In this document: in pieces, positions 30,180 to 38,154 of the stretch
Position numbering within the stretch: position 1 is the first letter of the stretch
Layout: each line of letters opens with the position of its first letter
Source: Candidatus Nitrotoga sp. 1052
GTDB lineage: Bacteria; Pseudomonadota; Gammaproteobacteria; Burkholderiales; Gallionellaceae
Direction of reading: 5' to 3'
Length of the DNA stretch: 64,000 bases
Assembly: GCF_927312905.1 (NCBI RefSeq)
Contig: NZ_CAKMHQ010000029.1
Coordinates: 59,220-123,219 of the forward strand
Program-made: the position numbers and the translations under genes
The notes under the pieces: generated by a model
The model's input: only the letters and a program-made list of their open reading frames with translations
Databases searched by the model: none
What the model was told of the DNA's origin: nothing

Positions 30180-30207
30180 GCGGTAACTTCAACTTTCCCA
30201 ACTCGAC

Positions 30208-31341
30208 ATGACTGAACTCAATAAAATCACAGGTCTTGCTTGGGGACCAGGATTCCAAAGTACCGGCAGCCCGGTCGAAGTCTTGATATCGAGTCATGGA
30301 CTGCGGCTTACCACGCAGAATGACTACGACGGTATGCCCGCTTGGAGCGAAGTTTCTGTGCGTAATGGCGGGTTCAATGACAGTCAAGTAATGATCGAAT
30401 GGCAGGGTCGTGCTGGAAATTACATGCTGACAGTATCGGACATATCATCGGTAGCCGCACTTAAAGTACAACTTAAGTCTGTCACTCAGAATAAAGAAAC
30501 TATCAAAGCTGCTGGAGCCAGAAGACGGGATGATGCGACTCGCGCTTGGTCACATGTATTCATCTGGGGCGTATTCGTGTTGCCGATGTTGGTGCTTGTC
30601 GCGATTGTATGGGAGTACGAGAGACTTGTCGCATGGGCCATCTCGCATGTGACTGTAATACAGGAACGCAAACTGGGCGAGCAAATATTCGCGCTCACCA
30701 AGCAGCGACTGACACTAATCGAAGGCCCGGGCGCCACCATGGTGCGAGAGATAGGCGCGCGGCTATCGCAAGGTTCGGCATACCAATATGAATTTTATGT
30801 GGCGGACGATGCGTCAGTTAACGCTTTCGCGATGCCCGGCGGTTTCATTGTCATGAACACTGGGTTACTGACACTAGCCGATAATGCTGAGCAGGTCGCG
30901 GGTGTTCTTGCGCATGAAATTCAGCACGTGGAAAAACGCCACAGTCTGAATGGCATGGTGAAATCAGCAGGTCTTATGGTAACTGTCAGCCTGGTGTTTG
31001 GCGATCTCAGCGGTGTGGCTGCACTTGGCTCTGATTTGATCAGGCTTAAGTTTTCACGTCAGCATGAAGCAGAAGCCGATATTGAAGGTCTGAAAGCCTT
31101 GGTTGTCTCAGGCATTTCACCCACTGAAATGCGTGATTTTTTTCGGAAAATGAGCGAAAAAGAGACCCTCGATCTGGAATGGTTCTCGTCTCACCCTGCA
31201 AGCAACGACCGCTTCATGTCGCTTGATGCAGCCATCAAAGCGCTACTGCCAGCAACTGTCGTGGTCAAGCCACTGCCTTATGATTACGCAGCGATTAAAG
31301 CAGTACTCCCTGCACATTTCAAACCAGGTGGGAAAATTTGA
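30208..31341 (+). CDS. Membrane-anchored M48-family zinc metallopeptidase
   Basis: A 377-residue protein. The N-terminal 100 residues form a small beta-rich cytoplasmic domain (like the DUF found before some M48 domains), followed by a membrane helix (about 112-134) and the M48 peptidase domain (about 150-355). The zinc site is intact: HEIQH in VLAHEIQHVEKRH and the third ligand in HEAEADIEGL. Conserved NAFAMPGGFIVMNTG and SSHPASNDR segments are present. Relatives such as BepA and Oma1/HtpX work in membrane-protein quality control. Located directly behind the AIM24-family gene, so both probably act together at the inner membrane (inference). Confidence 0.88.
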   Translation: MTELNKITGLAWGPGFQSTGSPVEVLISSHGLRLTTQNDYDGMPAWSEVSVRNGGFNDSQVMIEWQGRAGNYMLTVSDISSVAALKVQLKSVTQNKETIKAAGARRRDDATRAWSHVFIWGVFVLPMLVLVAIVWEYERLVAWAISHVTVIQERKLGEQIFALTKQRLTLIEGPGATMVREIGARLSQGSAYQYEFYVADDASVNAFAMPGGFIVMNTGLLTLADNAEQVAGVLAHEIQHVEKRHSLNGMVKSAGLMVTVSLVFGDLSGVAALGSDLIRLKFSRQHEAEADIEGLKALVVSGISPTEMRDFFRKMSEKETLDLEWFSSHPASNDRFMSLDAAIKALLPATVVVKPLPYDYAAIKAVLPAHFKPGGKI

Positions 31342-31403
31342 CGGAAGAGTTCCTTATTCTCCGGGGAAGCCATTTTGCATCGCATATTTAACCAAATATT
31401 CAA

Positions 31404-31544
31404 GGGCACCTCTAAAAATCCAATTTTCGTCACAATACGGCGTTACTCGAAAAAAATTATCGCTTACATATCAACTATATGCAGCGCTCAAATTTTTTAC
31501 TCGTGCCTTGTCTTGCCTAGAAACTTGAATTTTTAGAGGCGCCC
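31404..31544 (+). mobile_element. MITE-like element, copy 2 (141 bases)
   Basis: Same orientation and ends as copy 1. The terminal repeats GGGCACCTCTAAAAATCCAA and complement of GGGCGCCTCTAAAAATTCAA agree at 18 of 20 positions. It is flanked by a different 4-base direct repeat, TCAA (31400-31403 and 31545-31548), so it was an independent insertion. It lacks the 39-base internal segment of copy 1 and has no gene of its own. It lies between the M48 peptidase stop and the convergent BrkB-family gene. Confidence 0.85.
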
Positions 31545-31559
31545 TCAAAAAATACGAGT

Positions 31560-32450
31560 TTACATTTTCTCAGCTAAAATGGTTGCCGTTTGCGTGGGCT
31601 GATCTTTGCGCGATCCAAACGTATAAGAGTAGATCCGCGTAAATTCAGCGCCCATCAAAAATATCTGAGCAGAGTAATATATCCATACCAATAAAACAAC
31701 GAGCGAACCTGCCGCTCCGAATCCTGAAGCAACGCCACTTCTCCCAATGTAAAAACCGATCAGGAATTTGCCGATCGTAAACAGAAACGCGGTGACCACC
31801 GCACCTATCCATACATCTTGCCAATCTATCTTCATTCGTGGCATTAATTTGTAGATCATTGCGAATGCAATAGTAATCAGCACAAAACTCAGCGTTATAT
31901 CGACTAAATTTGCGAGAAGCCCAAATCCGCCAAATAAAGGCTCCCACCATTTCCCTAATGCTGCCAACGCAGCGCTTAATATGAGCGAAACAATCAGTAA
32001 AAAACCTATTCCCAAGATCATTCCAAAAGAAAGTACTCGTGTGCGGATTAATCCAAATATCCCCGCATCCTCGGTTCTTTTTGGTGCACGCCATATCCTA
32101 TCCAAGTCGTCCTGTAACTCGGCAAATACTGTAGTTGCACCAATCAGGAGCAAAACCAAGCCGATAATAGCGGCAGTTACACTCTCTGTAGGCTTGCTAA
32201 CGCTTTCGAGCAAACCTTGCACTACCAACGCTCCGGTTTTTCCCATCAAATCCTGTAGCTGAGCGAAAATTTCTCCTCGTGCCACTTCAACTCCAAAAAT
32301 AAGCCCAGCGATAGACATAACAATCAGTAGAAGTGGTGCAATTGAAAACACTGTGTAATAGGCAAGCGCTGCTCCCATGCTTGGTGCATTGTCGTCAATC
32401 CACGCTGAAAAAGTGGCTTTGATAAGATTCAAGATTTCTTTGATAGTCAT
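31560..32450 (-). CDS. YihY/BrkB-family inner-membrane protein
   Basis: A 296-residue polytopic protein with six hydrophobic segments and the family motifs APSMGAALAYYTVFSIAPLL near the N-terminus and RMKIDWQDVWIGAVVTAFLF before the fifth helix. The YihY/BrkB family (formerly mis-annotated as ribonuclease BN) has no proven function. MITE copy 2 ends 15 bases after its stop. It is divergent from the Ku gene. Confidence 0.9.
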   Translation of the reverse strand: MTIKEILNLIKATFSAWIDDNAPSMGAALAYYTVFSIAPLLLIVMSIAGLIFGVEVARGEIFAQLQDLMGKTGALVVQGLLESVSKPTESVTAAIIGLVLLLIGATTVFAELQDDLDRIWRAPKRTEDAGIFGLIRTRVLSFGMILGIGFLLIVSLILSAALAALGKWWEPLFGGFGLLANLVDITLSFVLITIAFAMIYKLMPRMKIDWQDVWIGAVVTAFLFTIGKFLIGFYIGRSGVASGFGAAGSLVVLLVWIYYSAQIFLMGAEFTRIYSYTFGSRKDQPTQTATILAEKM

Positions 32451-32762
32451 TCGATTGCTCTGAAGAACAATGACAGTTGTTGAGCATCTTTAGATAACTA
32501 ATTTTGATTCTTACACATGCCAAATTTCCCTGGCATTAAAGCTGCATTTTCTTAACTTTAAGAAAATTATTTTTGTAAATTTTATCTCCGTTGCATGACT
32601 TGCTCTGTACGTTACCGTACCGACCATGTTTGAGTTTTCGCGCAATCTTTTATAAAAAATATTAATAAAAAAGCGATCGTCCGCCTCGAATTAATTCCCA
32701 TTAACATCGGTGAATTTTTTTACTGTAGTTCACACTTAAAAATATAACGCCCAAGGCAGATT
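32451..32762. promoter_or_regulatory. Divergent promoter region between BrkB-family gene and ku
   Basis: 312 A/T-rich bases between two divergent starts. A palindrome at 32547-32566 (TTTTCTTAA, CT, TTAAGAAAA) followed by a T-rich run could be an operator or short hairpin. The Ku ATG is preceded by AAGG six bases upstream. No confident -35/-10 pair is named. Confidence 0.4.
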
Positions 32763-33650
32763 ATGACTACTTCAAGTAATCGTGTTTTATGGAAAGGTGC
32801 TATCACCTTTGGCTTAGTGCATATTCCAATAGCCCTTTATTCCGCGACCAATGAAAAAAGGCTGGATTTCGATTGGCTGGACAAGCGCAGTATGGATCCA
32901 GTGGGGTACAAGCGTATTAACAAAAAAACTGGCAAAGAAATTGACAAGGAAAACATCGTCAAAGGCCTTGAATATAAAGATGGTCAATATATTGTTCTGA
33001 GCCCGGAAGAAATTTTAGCTGCTTACCCAAAGACCACGCAAACGATTGAGATAGAAACATTCGTGCCGGCAACCGACATACCCTTCGTTTATCTGGAGCG
33101 ACCATACTTCACTGCTCCGATCAACAAGGGAGAAAAAGTTTACGCCCTCCTGCGAGAAACTCTCTTTGAAACTCAGCGTATTGGAATTGCTCGCGTCGTT
33201 ATTCAAACCAGGCAGCATCTTGCCGCTCTTATCCCGTCAGGTCCTGCGCTAATCCTTAATTTGCTGCGCTGGGGTGATGAAATTCGTAGTTGGGAAGAGT
33301 TGAATCTTCCTGCTGAAGGAACGGAAAGTACAGGCCTTACAGATAAAGAATTAAAGATGGCAGCACAATTGGTAAATAGTATGAGTTCAAAATGGAATCC
33401 TGACGAATTCCACGACTCTTTCAAAGATAAAATTATGGAGCTTGTCCACCAAAAAGTTGAAAGTGGTGACATTCAATCTGTTTCTCAACCTGAACAATTA
33501 GAACCACCACAAAGCGGGGCGCAAATTTTTGACCTTGCTGAACTGCTCCGGAATAGTCTAAAGAAAGCTAAAAATAAGGATGACGATAGCAAGGTGGCAG
33601 CCATAAAACCTGCAAAAACTACAGCAAAAAGGTATGTCGCGGGTTTTTAG
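32763..33650 (+). CDS. ku: Ku protein, non-homologous end joining
   Basis: A 295-residue bacterial Ku. The core ring domain begins with VLWKGAITFGLVHIPIALYSA and includes RIGIARVVIQTRQHLAAL and the C-terminal ring segment LVNSMSSKWNPDEFHDSF; the last 40 residues form the basic Lys-rich tail seen in many bacterial Ku proteins. Ku homodimers bind DNA ends and recruit LigD. No ligD or other ligase gene lies next to it in this window, so the partner must be elsewhere or the protein works with another ligase. RBS AAGG fits the chosen ATG. Confidence 0.95.
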   Translation: MTTSSNRVLWKGAITFGLVHIPIALYSATNEKRLDFDWLDKRSMDPVGYKRINKKTGKEIDKENIVKGLEYKDGQYIVLSPEEILAAYPKTTQTIEIETFVPATDIPFVYLERPYFTAPINKGEKVYALLRETLFETQRIGIARVVIQTRQHLAALIPSGPALILNLLRWGDEIRSWEELNLPAEGTESTGLTDKELKMAAQLVNSMSSKWNPDEFHDSFKDKIMELVHQKVESGDIQSVSQPEQLEPPQSGAQIFDLAELLRNSLKKAKNKDDDSKVAAIKPAKTTAKRYVAGF

Positions 33651-33679
33651 AATTGTCCGGTTTTGTAGCTGAATTTAGG

Positions 33680-33929
33680 TGGCGAGCTACGTTAGTATTG
33701 GGACCAGATTTCTAGGTTGAAGAAAGCGAGTCAGCTGGCCGCAATACTGGTGGGTAATACTCACCGAATGTTTTCCCTACTTTGGGGAAAACACGTATCG
33801 TCGATAATCCAGTAGCAGCCGCTATAACGTCCAACACAGGCACAATAATCCCACGCGCCGGTCAGCATGGCCGAACCCTTCAGACAAATGAGCCATGTAC
33901 CGATTGAACTCATTAAATGAGTCCATCAT
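33680..33929 (-). pseudogene. Degraded IS701-family (DDE_5) transposase remnant
   Basis: From ATG 33929 the minus strand reads MDSFNEFNRYMAHLSEGFGH then ADRR, like the N-terminus of IS701-family transposases. After a deletion the same strand, in another frame, gives YWIIDDTCFP (the first catalytic Asp region), and after a further frameshift HSVSITHQYCGQL, matching the family HSVGVARQYCGQL block. About 80 of the usual 400 or more codons remain, in at least three frames, so it cannot be functional. It sits immediately beside the 3' end of the sulP gene. Family assignment is from memory of the motif order. Confidence 0.6.
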
Positions 33930-33938
33930 GTCTCCTTT

Positions 33939-33978
33939 CTGTGTCATGAAGCTATCATCATGCTTTTTTATGACACAG
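33939..33978. repeat. 9-bp inverted repeat at the transposase remnant edge
   Basis: CTGTGTCAT (33939-33947) and ATGACACAG (33970-33978) pair perfectly over 22 bases. It lies just upstream of the transposase remnant and 5 bases past the sulP stop, so it may mark the end of the old insertion sequence or act as the sulP transcript end. Confidence 0.4.
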
Positions 33979-33983
33979 TAAGG

Positions 33984-36152
33984 CTAGCTAGGTCTATTTT
34001 TATTGTGATGTGCTAAAAAATCTGCCTGTTGTAGTTTAACGAGCGCATGTATATCTTCCCCAACAGGCTGGTAGAGGGGACGGACCTTTCGCACAACGAT
34101 ATTGTTCGCTTCCTTAACATCATCTGCGCGTAAAGCAATTATTACCGGTTTCAGGCCCTCGTTAATGAATCTATTGCGGTTAGCGGCAAACCTCTCTGCC
34201 AATGTTCTTTCAGCGGGTGTGAGATGGTTAGTCATGTAGGCATTCCATGTCTGCTCTATTTCCGCAATATTTTCTTCGACTTGTGCTGTATTGTGGCTAA
34301 TAATCTCGGGCGTCGGTGTTACCAGGGTAGACGCGATTGCGAGCCGGTTTTCCAGTAATAGCACTTCAATATGCGCCACCTGTTCGAGCGGAATAGTGCG
34401 ATCCTGCTGGACAACGTTTAGATCCTGTTCGGTCTTGCTCATTCCGACAATCAATAATGGCAGGGCGCATAGCATTCCGAACAGGAGCGCCAGTTGAACC
34501 CGCCCGAAACCATTTACAATTAGTGGACCCTTGGCTTGAACAAATTCTTCTTCAAGGGGTTGATACCCATGGCTGACTTTTCTTCCCGCTAGTGGATGAT
34601 TGGAAAAAGGCTGGAACCGTTCGAAGCCTTTTACTATCACTGTACCGCCCGTGTGAGTATATTCTTCTTCAAAGTGTTTAAGGAATTCCATGAAAGTATG
34701 GTCAACCAGTTTTGCCTTGGAGAAATCCAGCCCCACTTTTTTTCCGGCTTTTAATTGGCTGAATGCATTTTTAAAGCCCATCAAGTTGGAGAATATGGCA
34801 GCACCCTGAATGGTTAAATTGTACTCGTTTTCATTTTCTTTCAATGTATAACGAGCTTTGAACATGCTACTAAGTGGAGCCCCATTTACAATATGGAAGA
34901 AAAATTTAGCGACGATGCCTGAGGCTATCCCTATCAGTAAATCGGTCGTGATAGTTGCGGCGATGGTTACTAAAAAAACCACTAATTGCTCACTGCCAAT
35001 TTTGTAGGTTTTGTAGAATAGCGAAGGTGAAGCGAGTACATAGCCAACAAATATCAACATGGCTGCCAGCGCAGCATTGGGAATCATTTCAATCACGGGA
35101 ATCATCAGTAGCATGGCAACCAACAAGAAGAAACCGTGGAAGAAATTGGCCCAAACTGTGCGGCCACCAAAGCGTACGTTGGCTGAGCTACGTGCAACTT
35201 CAGATATCATCGGAAGTCCACCCAATAATCCCGAAACTGCATTTCCTGCTCCGACGGCAGCCAAGTCTTTGTTGAAATCCGACTGACGCTTCCAGGGATC
35301 CAATCCATCAACAGCTTTTACTGTAAGTAATGATTCCAGGCTTCCCACGACAACGAACATGAATACATATTTCCAGAACACAAAACTGTTTATTGCAGAG
35401 AAATCGGGGTTGTATCCTACTGAACCCCAGAAATCACCGATATGAACAAGGGCATGAGCCGGTTGTGTTGTATTGAAGCTCAAAATAAACGCCGCTGGAA
35501 TCGCAAACAAAAGCACGATCATTGGCGCTGGAATTTTTTTCAAGAAATTAACTTTTAATTTCGGCATACCGAATAAAACTATTAAACTGACAATGCCAAT
35601 TAATGCAACCGGTTGATTGGCGTGCATGACAGAGTCGGGAATGCGTGCCAAAAGACCAATTGGATCTAGTCCTTTTAATGTGGAAGGGTCAATTCCCAGC
35701 AAGATATGGATTTGTTTAGAAAAGATGATTATTCCGATGGCAGCCAGCATCCCGTGCACGGCCGAGTGCGGAATAAAATCACTGAGCGAACCGGCTTTCA
35801 AGAATCCTAAAACGATTTGAATCCATGAAGCCACTACAATTGCGCCAAGAGCAAGATGCCATCCTTCCGGGCCGCCTCCAAGTTCGGTTACGCATCCAGC
35901 ACAGATTGTTATTAAGCCAGCAGCAGGACCTTTGATGGTAAGGCGTGAGCCGGCAAAAAAACTGACAAACAAACCTCCAATCATGGCTGTGAGCACACCC
36001 ATCGCAGGCGGAAACTCACTGGCTTTCGCAATTCCTAAGCTGAGAGGTAACGCTAGCAGGAAAACCAGAAATCCTGAAATAAAATCTGATCTAAAATTTT
36101 CCTTTAATCCGGCTATACCCTCTTTCGGAAGAGATGATTGAATGGAACTCAT
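33984..36152 (-). CDS. SulP anion transporter fused to a chemoreceptor-type four-helix-bundle domain
   Basis: A 722-residue protein. Residues about 15-420 are a SulP/SLC26 transporter core (N-terminal DFISGFLVFLLALPLSLGIA; KGPAAGLITICAG; SALSGLLGG-like GNAVSGLLGGLPM), followed by a STAS-like domain (about 430-530). SulP proteins next to dabAB are expected to carry bicarbonate or another anion. Beyond the usual end there is a membrane helix (about 552-571, LALLFGMLCALPLLIVGM) and about 140 residues (575-712) with the pattern of a 4HB_MCP periplasmic ligand-binding domain (DRTIPLEQ, ENRLAI, WNAYMTNHLTPAERTLAERF, VRPLYQPV). The protein stops at the end of this bundle without a second helix, HAMP or signalling domain. 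It is the third gene after dabA and dabB, 112 bases behind dabB. The stop lies 5 bases from an inverted repeat next to a transposase remnant. Confidence 0.85.
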   Translation of the reverse strand: MSSIQSSLPKEGIAGLKENFRSDFISGFLVFLLALPLSLGIAKASEFPPAMGVLTAMIGGLFVSFFAGSRLTIKGPAAGLITICAGCVTELGGGPEGWHLALGAIVVASWIQIVLGFLKAGSLSDFIPHSAVHGMLAAIGIIIFSKQIHILLGIDPSTLKGLDPIGLLARIPDSVMHANQPVALIGIVSLIVLFGMPKLKVNFLKKIPAPMIVLLFAIPAAFILSFNTTQPAHALVHIGDFWGSVGYNPDFSAINSFVFWKYVFMFVVVGSLESLLTVKAVDGLDPWKRQSDFNKDLAAVGAGNAVSGLLGGLPMISEVARSSANVRFGGRTVWANFFHGFFLLVAMLLMIPVIEMIPNAALAAMLIFVGYVLASPSLFYKTYKIGSEQLVVFLVTIAATITTDLLIGIASGIVAKFFFHIVNGAPLSSMFKARYTLKENENEYNLTIQGAAIFSNLMGFKNAFSQLKAGKKVGLDFSKAKLVDHTFMEFLKHFEEEYTHTGGTVIVKGFERFQPFSNHPLAGRKVSHGYQPLEEEFVQAKGPLIVNGFGRVQLALLFGMLCALPLLIVGMSKTEQDLNVVQQDRTIPLEQVAHIEVLLLENRLAIASTLVTPTPEIISHNTAQVEENIAEIEQTWNAYMTNHLTPAERTLAERFAANRNRFINEGLKPVIIALRADDVKEANNIVVRKVRPLYQPVGEDIHALVKLQQADFLAHHNKNRPS

Positions 36153-36264
36153 GATATGTTGCTCCTATTGGTGGGCAGAAACTTCCGGCTTTATAGTAGT
36201 TTTATGAACTTTTTTAACGTTGTTTTTAGAAGTGTAGGCAGGTTGTTTCCCATTTAATTTCTAA

Positions 36265-38145
36265 TTAAGAGGACCTGTTAGGATGAGCATGATAAGTTTT
36301 TATATGAGGCCCAAGAAAAATACGAGCGTATATCCTGATCAATGAAAGCCCCGATATTACGTAACTTAAGGCAGCGAAAAATACCAGGCTGGCCTGATCT
36401 TCATGAATGTGGGTAAATATTAGTTCTACTCCAATAAATGTTGGAGTCATTGGGAATGCCATTAGGCCTAAACAAGCTAATAAAAAAATAAAAGCCAATT
36501 TAGGATGCTCGTAAGAATGACCTTGAAACTGATCTAAGGTGATTTTGTGTTCGTGAGATTTAAGTTCATTCAGACAAGCGTAGCCTAAGACTCCTGAAAT
36601 AATTACGCCACTTAAATACAAAATTATTTCATTGGTTTTTATATCGCCATTTAACGATATGGCGAGAGGTCTATATAGATGCATTACGATTACTAAGACC
36701 CAACTTAGCAGAGCATTTTTTCTTTCTGCAAATGATTTGAGTAGCATTACCAAACCAATAAATGCAAAAGTTTCAGGTAAGTATTTGTATAATTCTTTTG
36801 GTATTAGCTGTTCATTGAATAAGCAGATTAGGCCAATAAGATATGTCGCAATAAAGAAAATAAAAACTTCTTTTCCTGAGAAAAAATTTAGTTTTCTGCC
36901 AGACCACTTCAATGGATTCCATAAGAAACGATATACGAAGCTATCCAGATTGAACTCTTTGAGACATAACAAATAAATTGAATACTCAATTTTCTTGAGG
37001 ACTGAATTTCTATCAATATAATGACGCGGAATAAAATTATAGAATTGCTCGCGAATCATATAACTTACTACCGATGGCGAAACTAATAGTTGATAGGTTC
37101 TTAAAAAGGCGTTTCCGGCAAAATGTATCAAAGCAAGGCTGTGAAAACCTAAAGCAATTTCAATAAAAATAAGTCCAATTTGTGCAATCGAGGAATAGGC
37201 AATTTGCGTTTTAACGGATGATTGGACTCGTGCAATTCCTGTGGCAACAATGCTGGTAAATAAACCTATAAATATTACAGTTATTACTATGGAAGTAAGG
37301 TGTTCCCAAAAAGGAAATGTTCTTAATAAAAGAAATGCACCTAAATGAACTGAAAGCGATCCGTAAAAAATTGCACTCGATGGAGTTGGGCCTTCCATTG
37401 CCCTTGGTACCCAGGAAGAAAAGGGAAGTTGGCCTGATTTTACTGCGGCGGCAAGTAATATCATCAGGGAAATAAGAACACCAAGGAGAGGATGGTTTTG
37501 AAGATTTTCGCTAACAAATTGCTTATCAGCTAATTCTGAAAAGTTAATATTTTTACGCCATAAATAATGATTCATCCACATGACAATAAGTAAACTCATA
37601 TCGGCAATACGAAATACTGTAAAGACTTTGAGTGCGTTTTTTACAGGCAAATATCTATCTCTATAAAATCCAATCAATAAAAATGAAGAAAGACCAAGTA
37701 TCTCCCAGCCAACAAAAAGGGTTTCAAAATTCCCTGATAATATTATTATGTTGTAACCAATATAAAAGAAAAGAATGATGTTGAAAAAACGTTTGTAACC
37801 ACTTTCTCGATGAAGATACCAACGACAGTATTGTGTTACCAGAAATGTGAGGGCAGAACCAACAAATAGGTAAACGGCACTGATCTTATCAAAATAGAAA
37901 GAAACTAAAAATTGATATTCCTTTGTTTTAAAAAGGATAATCCCACTTTTCTCAAGTGTCGGATGATTATAGAGTAGCCATATAACCAGAAATACCCAAG
38001 AAATAATTAAATGCAAACCAACGGTGAAAAGGACAGTTCGTGAGACAGCATTTTCCATTTTTTCTGGGATAAATAGACTAAAAATAAATCCCAAAAATGG
38101 TATGAATATCAAAAATTGAAGCATTGATGTGAGTAGCAAAGTCAT
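36265..38145 (-). CDS. dabB: DabB, NuoL/MrpA-like proton channel subunit of the DAB carbon pump
   Basis: A 626-residue polytopic membrane protein of the NADH-quinone oxidoreductase subunit 5 / MrpA family with about 14-16 helices. Typical motifs are GWEILGLSSFLLIGFYRDR, AAAVKSGQLPFSSWVPRAME and GPTPSSAIFYGSLSVHLGAF. Because dabA starts the operon just upstream (stop 9 bases before this ATG) it is DabB, which energises DabA-catalysed vectorial CO2 hydration with cation gradients. The gene is markedly more A/T-rich than the flanking housekeeping genes, which suggests horizontal acquisition of the pair. Confidence 0.92.
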   Translation of the reverse strand: MTLLLTSMLQFLIFIPFLGFIFSLFIPEKMENAVSRTVLFTVGLHLIISWVFLVIWLLYNHPTLEKSGIILFKTKEYQFLVSFYFDKISAVYLFVGSALTFLVTQYCRWYLHRESGYKRFFNIILFFYIGYNIIILSGNFETLFVGWEILGLSSFLLIGFYRDRYLPVKNALKVFTVFRIADMSLLIVMWMNHYLWRKNINFSELADKQFVSENLQNHPLLGVLISLMILLAAAVKSGQLPFSSWVPRAMEGPTPSSAIFYGSLSVHLGAFLLLRTFPFWEHLTSIVITVIFIGLFTSIVATGIARVQSSVKTQIAYSSIAQIGLIFIEIALGFHSLALIHFAGNAFLRTYQLLVSPSVVSYMIREQFYNFIPRHYIDRNSVLKKIEYSIYLLCLKEFNLDSFVYRFLWNPLKWSGRKLNFFSGKEVFIFFIATYLIGLICLFNEQLIPKELYKYLPETFAFIGLVMLLKSFAERKNALLSWVLVIVMHLYRPLAISLNGDIKTNEIILYLSGVIISGVLGYACLNELKSHEHKITLDQFQGHSYEHPKLAFIFLLACLGLMAFPMTPTFIGVELIFTHIHEDQASLVFFAALSYVISGLSLIRIYARIFLGPHIKTYHAHPNRSS

Positions 38146-38154
38146 TTTAAAATT

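Noticed and set aside
29015..31544. Composite transposon formed by the two MITE copies
   Set aside because: Each copy has its own distinct 4-base target duplication and no single duplication flanks the whole unit, so they inserted separately. Later mobilisation is still possible.
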